From Cornus controversa (lineage: Eukaryota > Streptophyta > Magnoliopsida > Cornales > Cornaceae): 64,000 bases of DNA. Where the stretch lies: contig CM048845.1 of the NCBI GenBank assembly GCA_026545225.1, positions 120,965,033 through 121,029,032 of the forward strand, given 5' to 3'. The translations under genes were made by a program, and so were the position numbers. The stretch's first letter is position 1. Each line of letters opens with the position of its first letter. The notes under the pieces were generated by a model, which was not told the origin of the DNA, did no database searches, and saw only the letters and a list, made by a program, of their open reading frames with translations. Shown piece by piece: positions 11,315-21,929 of this stretch.

Positions 11315-11700
11315 TGACTATACATATACAACGATGAGTTTGTGAAATCATAATGATTATCAGACATTATGACATTTATCATATGATAATCGTCCAGTAT
11401 AGGCTTGATGAGAGTTGAAAAAGATAAAAATGAAATATAAAAGAAATATAATAGTTGTGGTAGCAGTAATTAAGGATATGCACTAGTACCTTATATTTTA
11501 TTTCTTGTCAAGTAGTACCTTATATTGGATAACAAGTAGTTGAGCCTAGAGGTGTGGCCTTGAACAAGAGAGACACCTAACCCAAGCATAACCGAGAGAG
11601 GGATCGATGATGTGGTTAATTATGCGATTCGGAGAATTTTTAGCTGTTTGGGTCGGAAAGAATATCAATAGTTGAATACTCAGAAAAACAGGTGTCAGAA
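11315..11700. other. Intergenic, upstream of small-gene copy 1
   Basis: No gene. From about 11600 the sequence becomes similar to the distal promoter of the other four copies of the small gene (near 15590, 19650 and 28770). Confidence 0.5.
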
Positions 11701-11720
11701 TAAGTGTCCATCTGTCTCAA

Positions 11721-11815
11721 TACGTGTCCTTTTTCTTCACTCATATAATGCCACGTAGCAACCTTCGTTAATTTTTTAAATGTTATACAACAAACTTCTA
11801 TAAATGGCGATGAAC
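11721..11815 (+). promoter_or_regulatory. Shared promoter block, copy 1
   Basis: TACGTGTC (11721-11728) matches the ABA-response element consensus YACGTGKC. CCACGT follows at 11751, and the TATA box TATAAAT at 11809-11815. The same order and spacing recurs before all five copies of the small gene. Confidence 0.7.
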
Positions 11816-12003
11816 TACTAAAATTCATCATATATAACTCCATCATAAATTTCATTTCTACTAAAATTTATCCTCCTTCAAGAAACCCTCTAAACCCATA
11901 TACACACAGTGTCTCACACACGTATATAGATTATAGATAGAGAGACATACAAACAGATAGACAGACGTACAGAGAGAGTGGCATTAATTGGAATATCGTG
12001 ATC

Positions 12004-12219
12004 ATGGCGTTGTGTATCCAGTGCGGTACGAGAAGCAACCCTTGCCGGTGCAAGGTGGTGGGGCCCACACTTGGGTGCTTGGCGTTTGCTGTGGCGGCCG
12101 TGGTTGAATGGCCGGTGGGCGCTCTCGTTTTCCTCTTTCGCCACTCGAAGGGCCGCCGCATCATGGCTCATCCGGCCACCGTTGTTTACCCGAGGGTGTC
12201 CAACGCCATTCCCATTTGA
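12004..12219 (+). CDS. Small CxxC..CxC plant protein, copy 1
   Basis: A 71-residue protein starting MALCIQCGTR. Cysteines at residues 4, 7, 14 and 16 form a C-x2-C-x6-C-x-C knuckle (CIQCGTRSNPCRC) that could bind a metal. A hydrophobic core follows (about 18-46, containing AAVVEWPVGALVFLF), which may insert in a membrane. The C-terminus is basic then conserved: KGRRIMAHPATVVYP and SNAIPI. The C-terminal half is almost identical in all five copies in this window. I recognise it as a conserved plant-type small protein but not by name, and assign no function. The ATG at 12004 is preferred; copies 3 and 4 start at the equivalent place without the alanine codon. Promoter elements suggest ABA or stress regulation. 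Confidence 0.8.
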   Translation: MALCIQCGTRSNPCRCKVVGPTLGCLAFAVAAVVEWPVGALVFLFRHSKGRRIMAHPATVVYPRVSNAIPI

Positions 12220-12419
12220 GAGTTTATTAATTAGCTTTTGTTGCCTAACAGATGTTAAGACATGTATCATCTTCATGTCATGTATGTTTGTCGCTTTTAA
12301 GTTTTTTTCCTTTCCTTTATTATTTTTAAGTTCTATGAAATGGTGCTATGCTATACTTGTGTTGAAAATTTCTTTTTCTGTTGTTTTATTTAAATAAATA
12401 AAAGAGTAATTTTCAATAT

Positions 12420-12634
12420 ATAACCGAATATCACACCAATATTTGCCCCTAGATATTTAGTCAGTCAAAAAGAGGTACAGAGACGCTTCACCTCAAATTT
12501 GGATCACACTAATATTTGCCCCTGGATATTTAGTCAGAAAAATAGGTACAGAGTGTCACCTTAAATTTGTATCACGTGCTCAAAAAATAAAAATAAAAAA
12601 TTGTATCACACCAATATTTGCCCTTATCTCATAG
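12420..12634. repeat. Tandem repeat downstream of copy 1
   Basis: A unit of about 85 bases containing ACCAATATTTGCCCCT and GATATTTAGTCAG occurs two and a half times. Related sequence follows copy 3 at about 20510-20600 and also lies at about 19190-19290, upstream of copy 3. Confidence 0.75.
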
Positions 12635-13025
12635 TGTTAGAGGAGCTAATTTTGTCGGACATCGGATCCGGATGTAAAAAAATTTGGACATATAAGGGTA
12701 GGTATGCGGCAATATCTAATAACTTAGACTTTTAGGTAGAGGCAATCGTCCGGCCTGTTACATTTGGTATCAGAGCCAAACTCAGTTTTTGGTTCGATGT
12801 CATGCCAAGACCCGACCTGGAAGTTTTCAGGTGCCATCATCTGGGTGGGCGAGGAGGACCAACCGCAACGAGGGCATTGCGACTTCGGGTGGGGGACAAT
12901 GTTAGAGGGGCTAACTTTGTTCCACATCGGATCCAGATGGGGAAAGACTTGCGCATATAAGAGTTGGTATGCAGAAGCACTATCTAATAACTTAGTCTTT
13001 TGAGTAGATGGCAAACGACATTACA
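12635..13025 (+). mobile_element. TRIM (miniature LTR element), old
   Basis: LTRs at 12635-12762 and 12900-13025 begin TGTTAGAGG and end TTACA. The first LTR is followed by TTTGGTATCAGAGCC, a primer-binding site for initiator tRNA-Met, and the second is preceded by the purine tract GGGTGGGGGACAA. The internal region is only about 137 bp and non-coding. The two LTRs differ at roughly a quarter of positions by eye, so the insertion is old. No exact target duplication remains. Confidence 0.8.
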
Positions 13026-13576
13026 CCTATTAGAGCAATTGTATAAATTAAGTGATATAGAAAATTCAAACTAATATAAAGTTCAAAGCGAAAAAAGTCA
13101 AAGCCATTAGATAAGTGGATAAGAATAATTACTTTATCTCCCAATATCTCTCTCAGTTACTTTGAAGAATGTGATGGAACGAATCTCCTACTTGAATGCA
13201 ACCAAGCAAACATTTTCCTATAAAAAGAAAAATTCGAGCACATCAAAAGGTACACCGAAATTGCATACAAAATTATTTTCTGTTTCATAGACATCAATTA
13301 CTGATTTAATCGTTGGAGTGTACTTGGTCAGCTCTAGTCCTAACTCCTTTGTTTGCAGGAAGCTTACGCCAAACCGGACTGTGTGGATTTCTACATCAAT
13401 AGTTGGCGCCATCTATGAGAAACAATTAGTTCCTACATTCCGATACGATATGGTTTGGACACAGCAAAGTCTAAGGGTATCTATGTCTCTGTAGGTCCCC
13501 GTCGTTACATAATCTACTTGAGTCAATGTCCCCATCCGGCATATTCTGAAGGGAAATCCACCTATCAAAGTTTGAT

Positions 13577-13850
13577 TGGGGCACACACACCTTGCCTTGT
13601 ACCAGCATATCACACCTTACCTTATTCTAGGATCCACGCCTTGTCTTGTACCAACATGACACACCTTGCCTTATTCTAGGAGACACGCCTTGCCTTGCAC
13701 CAGTATGACACACATTGCCTTATTCCAGGAGACATGTTTTGCCTTGCAATAGCATGACACACCTTGCCTTATTCCAAGAGACACGCCTTGCCTTACAACA
13801 GCATGACGCACTTTGCCTTGTACTAGACTACTAGTGTAGCATGCCCTGCC
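13577..13850. repeat. CCTTGCCTTATTC minisatellite (unit A)
   Basis: About five units near 50 bp each, built from CACACCTTGCCTTATTC, AGGAGACACGCCTTG and CACCAGCATGAC. The same array, longer, is present at 21190-21690. Confidence 0.85.
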
Positions 13851-14074
13851 TTACACTTGTTGAATCAACCTAGTTGCCAACTGAAAAATAAAAATGAGTT
13901 GGTGATTTAGGCTCCTCAACCTTAACAAAAGAGATTATGGGCTTCTTATGGTAGATTGCACCAAACAATGGGAAAGTTGCTCCCATCTGGGGGCATTGTA
14001 GAGTCATTTAAACTAGGGGCATATTGCCTCAAGACGTTAGATGGGAAACAACTTCCTCACCTATAGAGCACCCA

Positions 14075-14645
14075 TATAATACCCCGCTCCAACACATGGT
14101 ATGATATTGTCCGCTTTGGGCCTGAGCCCGCACGATTTTTGCTCTTGGGTTTTACCCCAAAAGGCCTCATACCATTTGAAGAAAACATACTACATATAAG
14201 CACATCCCCTTTTTCACACCCAGGCGATGTGGGATTGAGCATCTTGTACTCTGTCAGTGTGGTAGCTCAACCCAGTGTCTGTGTACGCACCCGCCCACTC
14301 ACACCCGTCCACAAGGGTTACTACAATCCACCCTCCTACGAGGCCCGACGCCCTCGTTGGCACACTTTCGGCTGGGTTCAGGCTCTGATACCAACTGTAA
14401 TACCCCGCTCCAACACATGGTATGATATTATTCGGTTTGGGCCTGAGCCCGCACGATTTTACTCTTGGGTTTTACCCCAAAAGGTCTCATACCATTTGAA
14501 GAGAACATACTACATATAAGCACATCCCCTTTTTCACACCCAAGCGATGTGGGATTGAGCACCTTGTACCCTGTCAGTGTGGTAGCTCAGCCTAGTGTCT
14601 GTTTACGCACTCGCCCACTCACACCGGTCCACAAGGGTTACTACA
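14075..14645 (-). mobile_element. TRIM (miniature LTR element), 571 bp, 5-bp TSD
   Basis: Two LTRs of about 250 bp (14075-14325 and 14396-14645) flank a 70-bp interior. On the minus strand they run TGTAGTAACCC...GGGGTATTACA, and the 5' LTR is followed by GTTGGTATCAGAGCC, the initiator tRNA-Met primer site. The target duplication ACCCA is perfect (14070-14074 and 14646-14650). The LTRs differ at about 6% of positions by eye, so it is of moderate age. The matching empty site exists in the duplicated copy near 21912-21925 (GAGCACCCACACC). No coding capacity. Confidence 0.92.
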
Positions 14646-14650
14646 ACCCA

Positions 14651-15540
14651 CACCTAGATATTAAGGATGGGGACTCTTTCTCTCTCCTACCACGCTCATA
14701 TAAAAAAATGACTCTTTCTTTCTCTTACTAAAGACGAAGACTCCTTCTCTTTTCTACCAAGGATGAGACTATTCTTTCTTCTACCAAGGATAAGACTCTT
14801 TTTCTCCCCCACGAGGGACGATGATTCTTTCTCTCTCCTACCAATGATAAGGATTGGTTTGCTAAAGAAATTGTAAGCACTGCTAAGAATAGATCGATAC
14901 AAGTTTACAGTTATGAGACATAACCATCATTGCGAGTCCTCCACTATTGCAGAACCTAAAAGTTGGGCTTCCATCTCAAGCTTCCCCTATATACCAAAAT
15001 GGCACATTACATAGTCATCCACAGTTAAAGGTCGAAGGCATATTAGCTCGACAAGACCCTGATAGTTTGATCTACATGGGATATCATCTGCAGGGGCATT
15101 AAAAAATTATTTTTAATTAAAGACCGGGGCATATCGTCATCAACAAAGTCATCCATAACTCCCTTTACCAAAGGTCGAACAACAAATCTCCCGTTACTAA
15201 AATGTCGAGAGTAACGAATCCCCTTATTAAAAAGGCGAGCTCACGAAACTCGGAACTATTAAACTTTACAAGGACTCACCTTATTAGAGACCTCTTATTA
15301 AAAAGGATGAGATGAATCATTATTAAACTCAATTAAGGCCCAACTTATTAGAGGACCCTCGTTAAAAAGAACAGGATAAATGAATTTTTAAATTACTATT
15401 AAATCTCATTCGAGAATCCTTACTAAAAATAATCAATATTAAACTTTACAGCCCCTCACCCCTCTAGAGGGCTCTTCATTTAAAAAAAATAAACAAAAAC
15501 AAAACCACAAAACTAGGTCCGAAAGAGAAAATTAAATAAA
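14651..15540. repeat. CTTTCTCTC-rich and TTATTAAA-type arrays (unit A)
   Basis: First comes a CT-rich run of variants of ACTCTTTCTCTCTCCTACC (about 14665-14850), then units of TTATTAAAAAGGNGAG with ATTATTAAACTC (about 15170-15480). These belong to the non-coding interior of the gypsy-like fragment; the counterpart is 21930-23090. Confidence 0.6.
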
Positions 15541-15684
15541 TATACGAAGAGTTGTTTTTAGTCTCGCACGAGGGATGACGTGGTTATGGCGGGGATTCGG
15601 AGAATTTTTTGCTGGTTCAAAAAATATCAATATTCATAAATAAAAGGTGTCAGAAGAAAGCGTCCATTTTCTTCCTACTCTCAA

Positions 15685-15766
15685 TACGTGTCCTGTTTCG
15701 TCACTCATATAATGCCACGTAGTAATCTTCGTTAATTTTTTAAATGTTATACAAACTTGTATAAAT
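15685..15766 (+). promoter_or_regulatory. Shared promoter block, copy 2
   Basis: TACGTGTC at 15685, CCACGT at 15715 and TATAAAT at 15760-15766, in the same order as at the other copies. Confidence 0.6.
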
Positions 15767-15971
15767 GGTGAAGATTCGAGAACTATTAACCACACAATAA
15801 GTCAAGAACCCTTTCGTAAACTCCAATAATAAATGTCTACTGAAAACCTAAAATTATTCCTCCTTCAAGAAACCCTCTAAGCCCATATACACATATATTA
15901 AACACACAGATATAGAGAGACAGACATACAGACAGACAGAGAGTGTGGGTGGCATTAATTGGAATATCGTG

Positions 15972-16195
15972 ATGTTGTGTATCCAGTGCGGTACCACAAC
16001 CATTGCTGGTGCAAGGTGGTTGGGCCCACACTTGCGTGCTTGGCGTTTGCTGTGGCGGCGGTGGCTGAATGGCCGGTGGGCGCTATCGTTTTCCTCTTTC
16101 GCCACTGGAAGGGCCGCCACATCATAGGTCATCCGGCCACCGTTGTTTACCCGAAGGTGTCCAACGCCGTTCCCATTTTAGACTTTCTTAATTAG
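15972..16195 (+). pseudogene. Small CxxC..CxC protein, copy 2, broken
   Basis: This is about 90% identical by eye to copy 4 across the coding region and keeps the promoter. Relative to the other copies, four bases are missing in the codons for the Cys knuckle (around 15995-16010), which shifts the frame so the N-terminal CIQCGT no longer joins the conserved VVGPTLACLAF segment. The usual TGA stop is TTA here (16178-16180), so the conserved frame would run on to a TAG at 16193-16195. Substitutions such as RHWKGRHIIG also depart from the shared sequence. It is most likely a non-functional member, although a transcript could still be made. Confidence 0.75.
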
Positions 16196-16205
16196 CTTTT
16201 GTCAC

Positions 16206-16560
16206 CTAACAGATGTTAAGACATCTTCATGTGATGTATGTTTGTCGAGTTGGACCATTTTCATGCGACGGCCTGGAATTCGCAGATCAGTCCATCAGAT
16301 TGGGCTCAGTACGATGAGCCATGTGTTTAATTGGGCCATGACCTGGACTGCATATACAATAGGTGAATTTATTTTTCTTACGATTCCTTCTGTGTCCCAC
16401 AAGCAAACATACAATGCTACGAGGTACATGACGGGGGTATCATGCTTAGGGATGGCAATTTGCGGCTCCAGTGGGGAACTGTTCCATCCTGTCATGTTTA
16501 AATCGATATTAATTAACTCTAAATAATTTTGGGACAGTCATGAATGTGAGAGGAAAAAAT
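16206..16560 (+). other. Segment duplicated downstream of copy 4
   Basis: Between about 16250 and 16400 the sequence matches 30100-30230 (shared GATGAGCCATGTGTTT and GTGAATTTATTTTTCTT-like stretches), which lies just after an RNase H-like fragment. The upstream RNase H part is missing here. It marks the copy 2 and copy 4 units as duplicates. Confidence 0.6.
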
Positions 16561-17260
16561 TCGTATGATTGTAGTACGAGAATGGTAATAAGCACTCCCA
16601 CTTTTATTGACGGGGCCAGAAAATTATGTGAGAGGGGGTGGTCTTTAACGGGAAGATAAAAAAAATTAAAACTATTCTAGCAAAACATAAACTAGTGAGA
16701 GAACTAGGTTAAATTTAATTTTGTTAGTGAGGGCAAACTTGAATTTCTTTACAATTTCAGTGAAAGCATTTTCAAAATTAGACTAACTTATAGATATATT
16801 ATATAAATAAAAAAAATTTCAGTGGAAGCATTTTCAAAATTAGACTAACTTATAGATATATTATATAAATAAAAAAAAATTTAGTGGGGGCAGATGCCCC
16901 CACCGGCCCTTCACTCGGTCCGTGCTTGCCCACCCCACTACACTCCGCTCCGTTTATATTTTATATTAACCATATTACTCTTATATATTTTATATACATA
17001 CAAAATTAGTCTTGTATAGTTATATATATAATCTTGTTCAAATATTATTGATTGTGCACATGTAACAAGATTTTATCATATAAGAGTGTAAAAATTAAAA
17101 AAAGAGTACAATTATAAAAGTACTTTTTTAAAAAAAAAAGTTAAAAAGAAAAAGAAAAAGAAAAATTGCATCGCCCCGCTCCACCTTGCCCCATGTAACA
17201 AATGGTTTGGGCAGAAACGAAGGAAACTTTGCTAAATAGGGATGAGAATGTGGTTAGGGT
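16440..17260. other. Degraded transposon sequence, no gene
   Basis: The stretch begins near GGGATGGCAATTTGCGG and ends near AGGGATGAGAATGTGG, with CCCCGCTCC patches, as in common plant hAT-like repeats. It contains a two-copy direct duplication of about 60 bp (GCATTTTCAAAATTAGAC at about 16767 and 16827) ending in AT-rich sequence, followed by GGGGGCAGATGCCCCCACC, a small palindrome. The ends could not be fixed. Confidence 0.4.
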
Positions 17261-18297
17261 CTTCCGCCCAAACTCATTCCGTTTGTGTACCTTCGAAGAA
17301 TGAAATTTTTTATTTCTATATTATTAAAGAAAATGGAGAATTTCATTACCGAATACTTATATGCAAGTACGTATAGTTTCTCTTAAGACGCATCACATCT
17401 GGTACAAGATGAGACCCACCTAATTACGCTATTAGACAAACATTGGACTCTGAACATCTCCTGTGAGAGGGAGAGATCGCTTAAATTAAAGTGTTTTTAT
17501 TTTTTTTTATAGTAGAAAATATTTTTCATTTTGTGAAGAAAAGATAAATCATAAAAAATGTGCTTTTTAAGTTTTTAGCACTGTATCTCAAAAACGTTCT
17601 TTTTGTACTTTTGCTACACCGGCACTATTCATTTCAAATAAAATTCATGTCACATATTATTTGTAATATTTTATGTACATATTAAATAGTAATAATTTTT
17701 TTAAATATATAATATATTATATAATAGTTTAAATGATTTTCTGGGACAAAAATATTTATGATTTATTATATATATATATTATGTAATATTGCCAAATTAT
17801 TATGTGATAGATATTTCATAATACTATATGCCATATTTATATTATATTATATGTAAATATTATATTATAATTAAATTAAACTATTATTACATATAAGATA
17901 TCATTTAATATTTTTATTTATTATAATATACTATATAAAAATGTAAAATCATTGAATTGATTATACTATCTATATTTTAAGGCTTTTTAATACCAATATA
18001 TGAATTAAAGATAAAATAAAGAACTTAAAAATGTTTAAGACTACAACAAAAAGAAGAAAAAAAATTGTTACTAAACACTACTATTTGTTTTCTGATTTTA
18101 AAATTGTGACAATAACAAGGGTTAATAAATGTAATTTCTACTTTTTACTTACACTTAAAAAACAAAATTATATTTCAGTTTTTTCAAAACTCAAAAATAG
18201 ATGAAACAAAAACGTTACTGAAAGTTCCTTATTTTTTGTGCTCTTGATTTTTCTTTTTCTCGGATGAAAATAAGAAAAAGATAAAGATGGATGAATG
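17261..18297. other. AT-rich gene-free stretch
   Basis: I see no gene, transposon end or clear repeat; the sequence is AT-rich with many short TATA-type runs. Confidence 0.5.
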
Positions 18298-19064
18298 TAG
18301 GGGTGTAAAAAAATTCGTCCAAATCGAGAATCCAAACCGAACTGGATCGGACAATTTGGTTCGATTTTTAAGCGATCCGATTCGGTCATAGTTCCAATTT
18401 TTTGGAACTGTGTAGTATCGGTCCGGTTAAGATTTCCGGTCCCTTAGGACCGGACTGAACAGGACCGAACCGTTTCTATATATATAAATATAAAATATAT
18501 TATATCTAATATTTAAATATTATACTTATAATATACTTATAGTATTATAATTATACTATAGTGATAATATAACTGCAATCTTTGTTGTTTGAAATATTAT
18601 ACTTATAATATACTTATAGTATGCCCTCCGTCTCATAATTTTAGTCCATTATTCCTTTTTGGGATGTCCCAAAATATATGTCCATTTCCTAAAATGGATT
18701 ATATGATTCCTAAACTACTCTCAACAAACTCTACTATCCTAAAAGTTGGACTCACCATATAATAATAATACTAACTTTTAAAGAAGGACTAATATGTAAA
18801 TTCATTCATTATCACACTAAAAAGTGGGTCCCGCCATAAAAAGTTGAATTCCCCAAACATCCCAAGAATTATGGAACGGAGGGAGTATTATAATTATAGG
18901 TTGGTGAACAGTGAAATTGAACTGGACCAAATCGATTTTTTACGGTTTCATTCGATCCGATTCTATACAATTAAATGGTTCATTCTATTTTTAGTAGAAT
19001 CAGACTATACGATTTAATTTCAAAAAAATTCAGAACAAGATAAATCCGGACTGTGCACCCTAGG
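18298..19064. mobile_element. GGTTCGG-rich transposon remnant
   Basis: It opens TAGGGGTGTAAAAAAATTCG and closes GTGCACCCTA, an approximate inverted match, with many GGTTCGG / CCGATTCGG variants inside. This is typical of a widespread plant non-autonomous element, probably hAT-like. No target duplication is convincing. A Stowaway MITE is nested at 18622-18885, and the interior carries a short duplication of TATTATACTTATAATATACT. Confidence 0.5.
18622..18885. mobile_element. Stowaway-type MITE, 264 bp, TA TSD
   Basis: The ends are TGCCCTCCGTCTC and the inverted match of CTCCCTCCGTTCC, flanked by TA (18620-18621, 18886-18887). The CTCCCTCCGT terminus and TA target site are diagnostic of Tc1/mariner-derived Stowaway elements. 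An unoccupied copy of the flanking sequence (ACTTATAGTATTATAATTAT) is present just upstream near 18533-18555, which supports the exact insertion point. Confidence 0.9.
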
Positions 19065-19620
19065 TTACTTTAGATAGAGAATTGCGGATAATTGAGTAGA
19101 CTTCTCGTAAAAGTAAAAACGAACAATAGGTGAGGTACCATCACCTTTATTGCAAATCTTAATTGATTCTATCCTAGATATTTTTTTCCTTTTGAATAAG
19201 ATATTTAGTTTGTCCAAAATAGGGATGGATAGAGACACTTCACCTCAAAAAAAAATATCTAACAGACCAATATTTGCCCTTATCTCCTGCATAGAAGATG
19301 CCATGTCCAGTTTTTTTTTTTTTTTTCTTTGAGAAAGTCTCACATAAATGAAATTGTATTTATTTATTACTATTTTTTTTTAAAGTTAAAGCAATGGTAT
19401 AAATAAGAAAATATTTACGCTATTAATCAAGTGACATTGTTGTATTATATATGTTCAATATTGAGTCATTACACATCCACTTAATTTAGACCTACCATTA
19501 CGTGAAACCAATGCACCTTCGTTTAAAAAAAAAAAAAAAAATCACAAAATCAGTTCCAAAAGAGAGAAAAAAAAAAAAAAAGTAAATATATAAAGGAAGT
19601 AGTAATCTTTTTAGTCACGC
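19065..19620. other. Intergenic, distal upstream of copy 3
   Basis: No gene. It contains poly-A/T runs and a fragment of the ATATTTGCCC repeat (about 19190-19290). Bases 19430-19520 (GTGACATTGTTG..ATTTAGACCTACCATTACGTG) match sequence now split by the LTR element upstream of copy 5. Confidence 0.5.
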
Positions 19621-19760
19621 GTTAGGGATGACGTAGTATGCCAGAGGGATGTGGAGAATTTCTGGCTGTTTGGGTGGGAGAGAATATCATTCATCATAAA
19701 AAGAAAGGTAGGTGTCAGAAAGAAAGAGTGTCCAACTGTCCATCTTCTGTCTCAATACAA

Positions 19761-19842
19761 TACGTGTGCTGCTTCTTCACTCATATAATGCCACGTAGCA
19801 ACCTCCGTTAATTTTTTAAATGTTATACAAACTTCTATAAAT
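19761..19842 (+). promoter_or_regulatory. Shared promoter block, copy 3
   Basis: TACGTGTG at 19761 (ABRE core ACGTG retained), CCACGT at 19791 and TATAAAT at 19836-19842. Confidence 0.65.
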
Positions 19843-20076
19843 GGAGAAGAACTACTAAGCACACAATAAGTCAAGAACACCATCATTCCTCTTGTAAACT
19901 CCAATCATAAATTTTCACTGAAAACCTAAAATTCTTCCTCCTCCTCTAACAAACCCTCTAAACCCATATACACATATATCACACAGAGAGAGAGAGAGAG
20001 AGAGACATACAGATACAGATACAGATACAGATACAGACAGACTTACAGAGAGTGTAGCATTAATTGGAATATCGTG

Positions 20077-20289
20077 ATGTTGTGCATCCAGTGCGGTACG
20101 AGAAGCAACCCTTGCCGGTGCAAGGTGGTTGGGCCCACACTTGCGTGCTTGGCGTTTGCTGTGGCGGCAGTGGTTGAATGGCCGGTGGGCGCTCTCGTTT
20201 TCCTCTTCCGCCACTCGAAGGGCCGCCGCATCATGGCTCATCCGGCCTCCGTTGTTTACCCAAAGGTGTCCCACGCCATTCCCATTTGA
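20077..20289 (+). CDS. Small CxxC..CxC plant protein, copy 3
   Basis: A 70-residue protein starting MLCIQCGTRSNPCRC. The knuckle cysteines are at 3, 6, 13 and 15, then the hydrophobic core, KGRRIMAHPASVVYP and the SHAIPI tail. It differs from copy 1 by the missing alanine codon after the start and a few substitutions, all conserving frame and stop, so selection on the protein is plausible. It is preceded by the shared promoter and a polypurine/ACAGAT leader repeat. Function is unknown; a small membrane-associated metal-knuckle protein is the best structural guess. Confidence 0.8.
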   Translation: MLCIQCGTRSNPCRCKVVGPTLACLAFAVAAVVEWPVGALVFLFRHSKGRRIMAHPASVVYPKVSHAIPI

Positions 20290-20509
20290 AGCTTTCTTAA
20301 TTGGATTTTGTTGCCTAACAGATGTTAAGACATGTATCATGTTCATGTCATGTATGTTTGTCGCTTTTAAGGTTTTTTAATTTCCTTTACAGTATTATTT
20401 TGAAGTTCATGCGAACCTATTCTATGCAATGGTGCTATGTGTGTTGAAATTTTATTTTTCTGTTCTTCTATTTGAATAAATAAAAGAGTAATTTTCAGTA
20501 TGTAACCGT

Positions 20510-20860
20510 GTATCACACCAATATTTGCCCCTGGATATTTAGTTAGTCAAAAAGAGGTACAGAGGCACTTTACCTCAAATTTGTATCACGTGATCAAAAA
20601 AAATAAAAAAATAAAAAAAATTGTCTCACACCAAAAAATCTCATATAAATAAAAATGTATTTATTTGAGGGATCATACCAATGTGTATTAATATTTTCCT
20701 TTTGAAAAGTTAAAGAAATTGTATAAATAAGTGATATGAAAAATTCAGACTAACATGTATTATAAGTATAAGGGGAAATATAACGGGAAAGGTTCATAAG
20801 AATAATCTCCCCATATCTCTCCTAATTGTTTCGAAGAAGGTAATTGAACGGGTCTTTTAC
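20510..20860. other. 3' flank of copy 3, shared with copy 1
   Basis: One unit of the ATATTTGCCCCTGGATATT repeat, then AT-rich sequence matching the region after the TRIM near copy 1 (13030-13200). The TRIM itself is absent here. Confidence 0.55.
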
Positions 20861-21189
20861 TTGAATGCAACCAAGTCGAGGCACAACAAAATGTATGCCA
20901 AAATTTCATACAAAATTATTTTTTTATTTCATAGATATCTAGTACTGATTTGATTGTCAGAGTGTACTCGGTCAACACCCCCAACTGCCTAAGTCTTGCA
21001 AGAAGCTTGAGCCAAATCGGACTGTGTGAATTTCTGCTTCAATAGCTGGCGCCATCTGCGAGAAACAATTAGTTCCTACATTCCAATACGATCTAGTTTT
21101 GATACTGCCAGAAATCAATCGTTATATGTCTACGGTTTGGGGCATCTATGTCTCTGTAGGTCCCCCGCTGTTACACAATCAACATGAGG

Positions 21190-21690
21190 GTTTCATAGCA
21201 CACCTTGCCTTATTTTAGGAGGCACGCCTTATCTTATACCATCATGACACACCTTGCTTTATCCCAGGAGGCATGTCTTGCCTTGCACCAGCATAACACA
21301 CTTGCCTTATTTTAGGAAGCACACCTTGTCTTATACCATTATGGCACGCCTTGTCTTATCCCAGGAGGCATGTCTTGCCTTGCACCAGCATAACACACCT
21401 TGCCTTATTTTAAGAGGCAAGCCTTGTCTTATACCATCATGGCACAACTTGCTTTATCTCAGGAGGCATGTCTTGCCTTGCACTAGCATGACATACCTTG
21501 CCTTATCCCAGGTGACACACCTCGTCTTATTTTAGGAGACACGTCTTGCCTTGCACCAACATGACACACCTCGTTTTATTTTAGGAGACACGTCTTGCCT
21601 TACACCAACATGGCACACCTTGCCTTATTCTAGGAGGCACGCTTTGTCTTGTACCAGTATGACTCACTTTGCCATGTTGTAGCGTGGCAT
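21190..21690. repeat. CCTTGCCTTATTC minisatellite (unit C)
   Basis: About ten units of roughly 45-55 bp (ACACCTTGCCTTATTTTAGG, CACGTCTTGCCTTGCACCAG). Copy number is about double that in unit A, so the array has expanded or contracted since the duplication. Confidence 0.85.
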
Positions 21691-21929
21691 GCCTTGACTT
21701 ACACCTGTTGAATCAACCTAGTTGCCAATTGAAAAGCAGAAATGAGTTTGTGATTTAGGCTCCTAAACCTCAACAAAAGAGATTATGGATTTCTTATGGT
21801 AGACTGCACCAAATAATGGGAAAGTTACATCCAACCGAGGGCATTGCAGAGTCATTCAAACTAGGGGCATATTACCTCGAAACATTAGAAGGGAAACAAC
21901 TTTCTCACCTATGGAGCACCCACACCAAG

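Larger units (their letters stand above)
13210..15500 (+). mobile_element. Non-autonomous gypsy-like LTR element fragment (unit A)
   Basis: The left part resembles the 3' end of the LTR at 30349-30666. A primer-binding-like TTGGCGCCATCTATGAGAAA starts at 13403, then come a CCTTGCCTTATTC minisatellite, non-coding internal sequence, and an array of TTATTAAAAAGG-type units up to about 15480. A closely related fragment lies at 20860-23100, and a fuller family member at 30349-35689. It is an incomplete fossil with no coding domain visible. A TRIM is nested in it at 14075-14645. Confidence 0.65.

Noticed and set aside
12071-12397. 108-codon plus frame and the antisense frames over the small genes
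   Set aside because: Alternative-frame shadows of the small gene copies; only the CxxC frame is conserved at all intact copies.
14139-14731. Frames of 88-126 codons with near-identical N-termini
   Set aside because: They lie in the two TRIM LTRs, which explains the duplication; TRIMs are non-coding.
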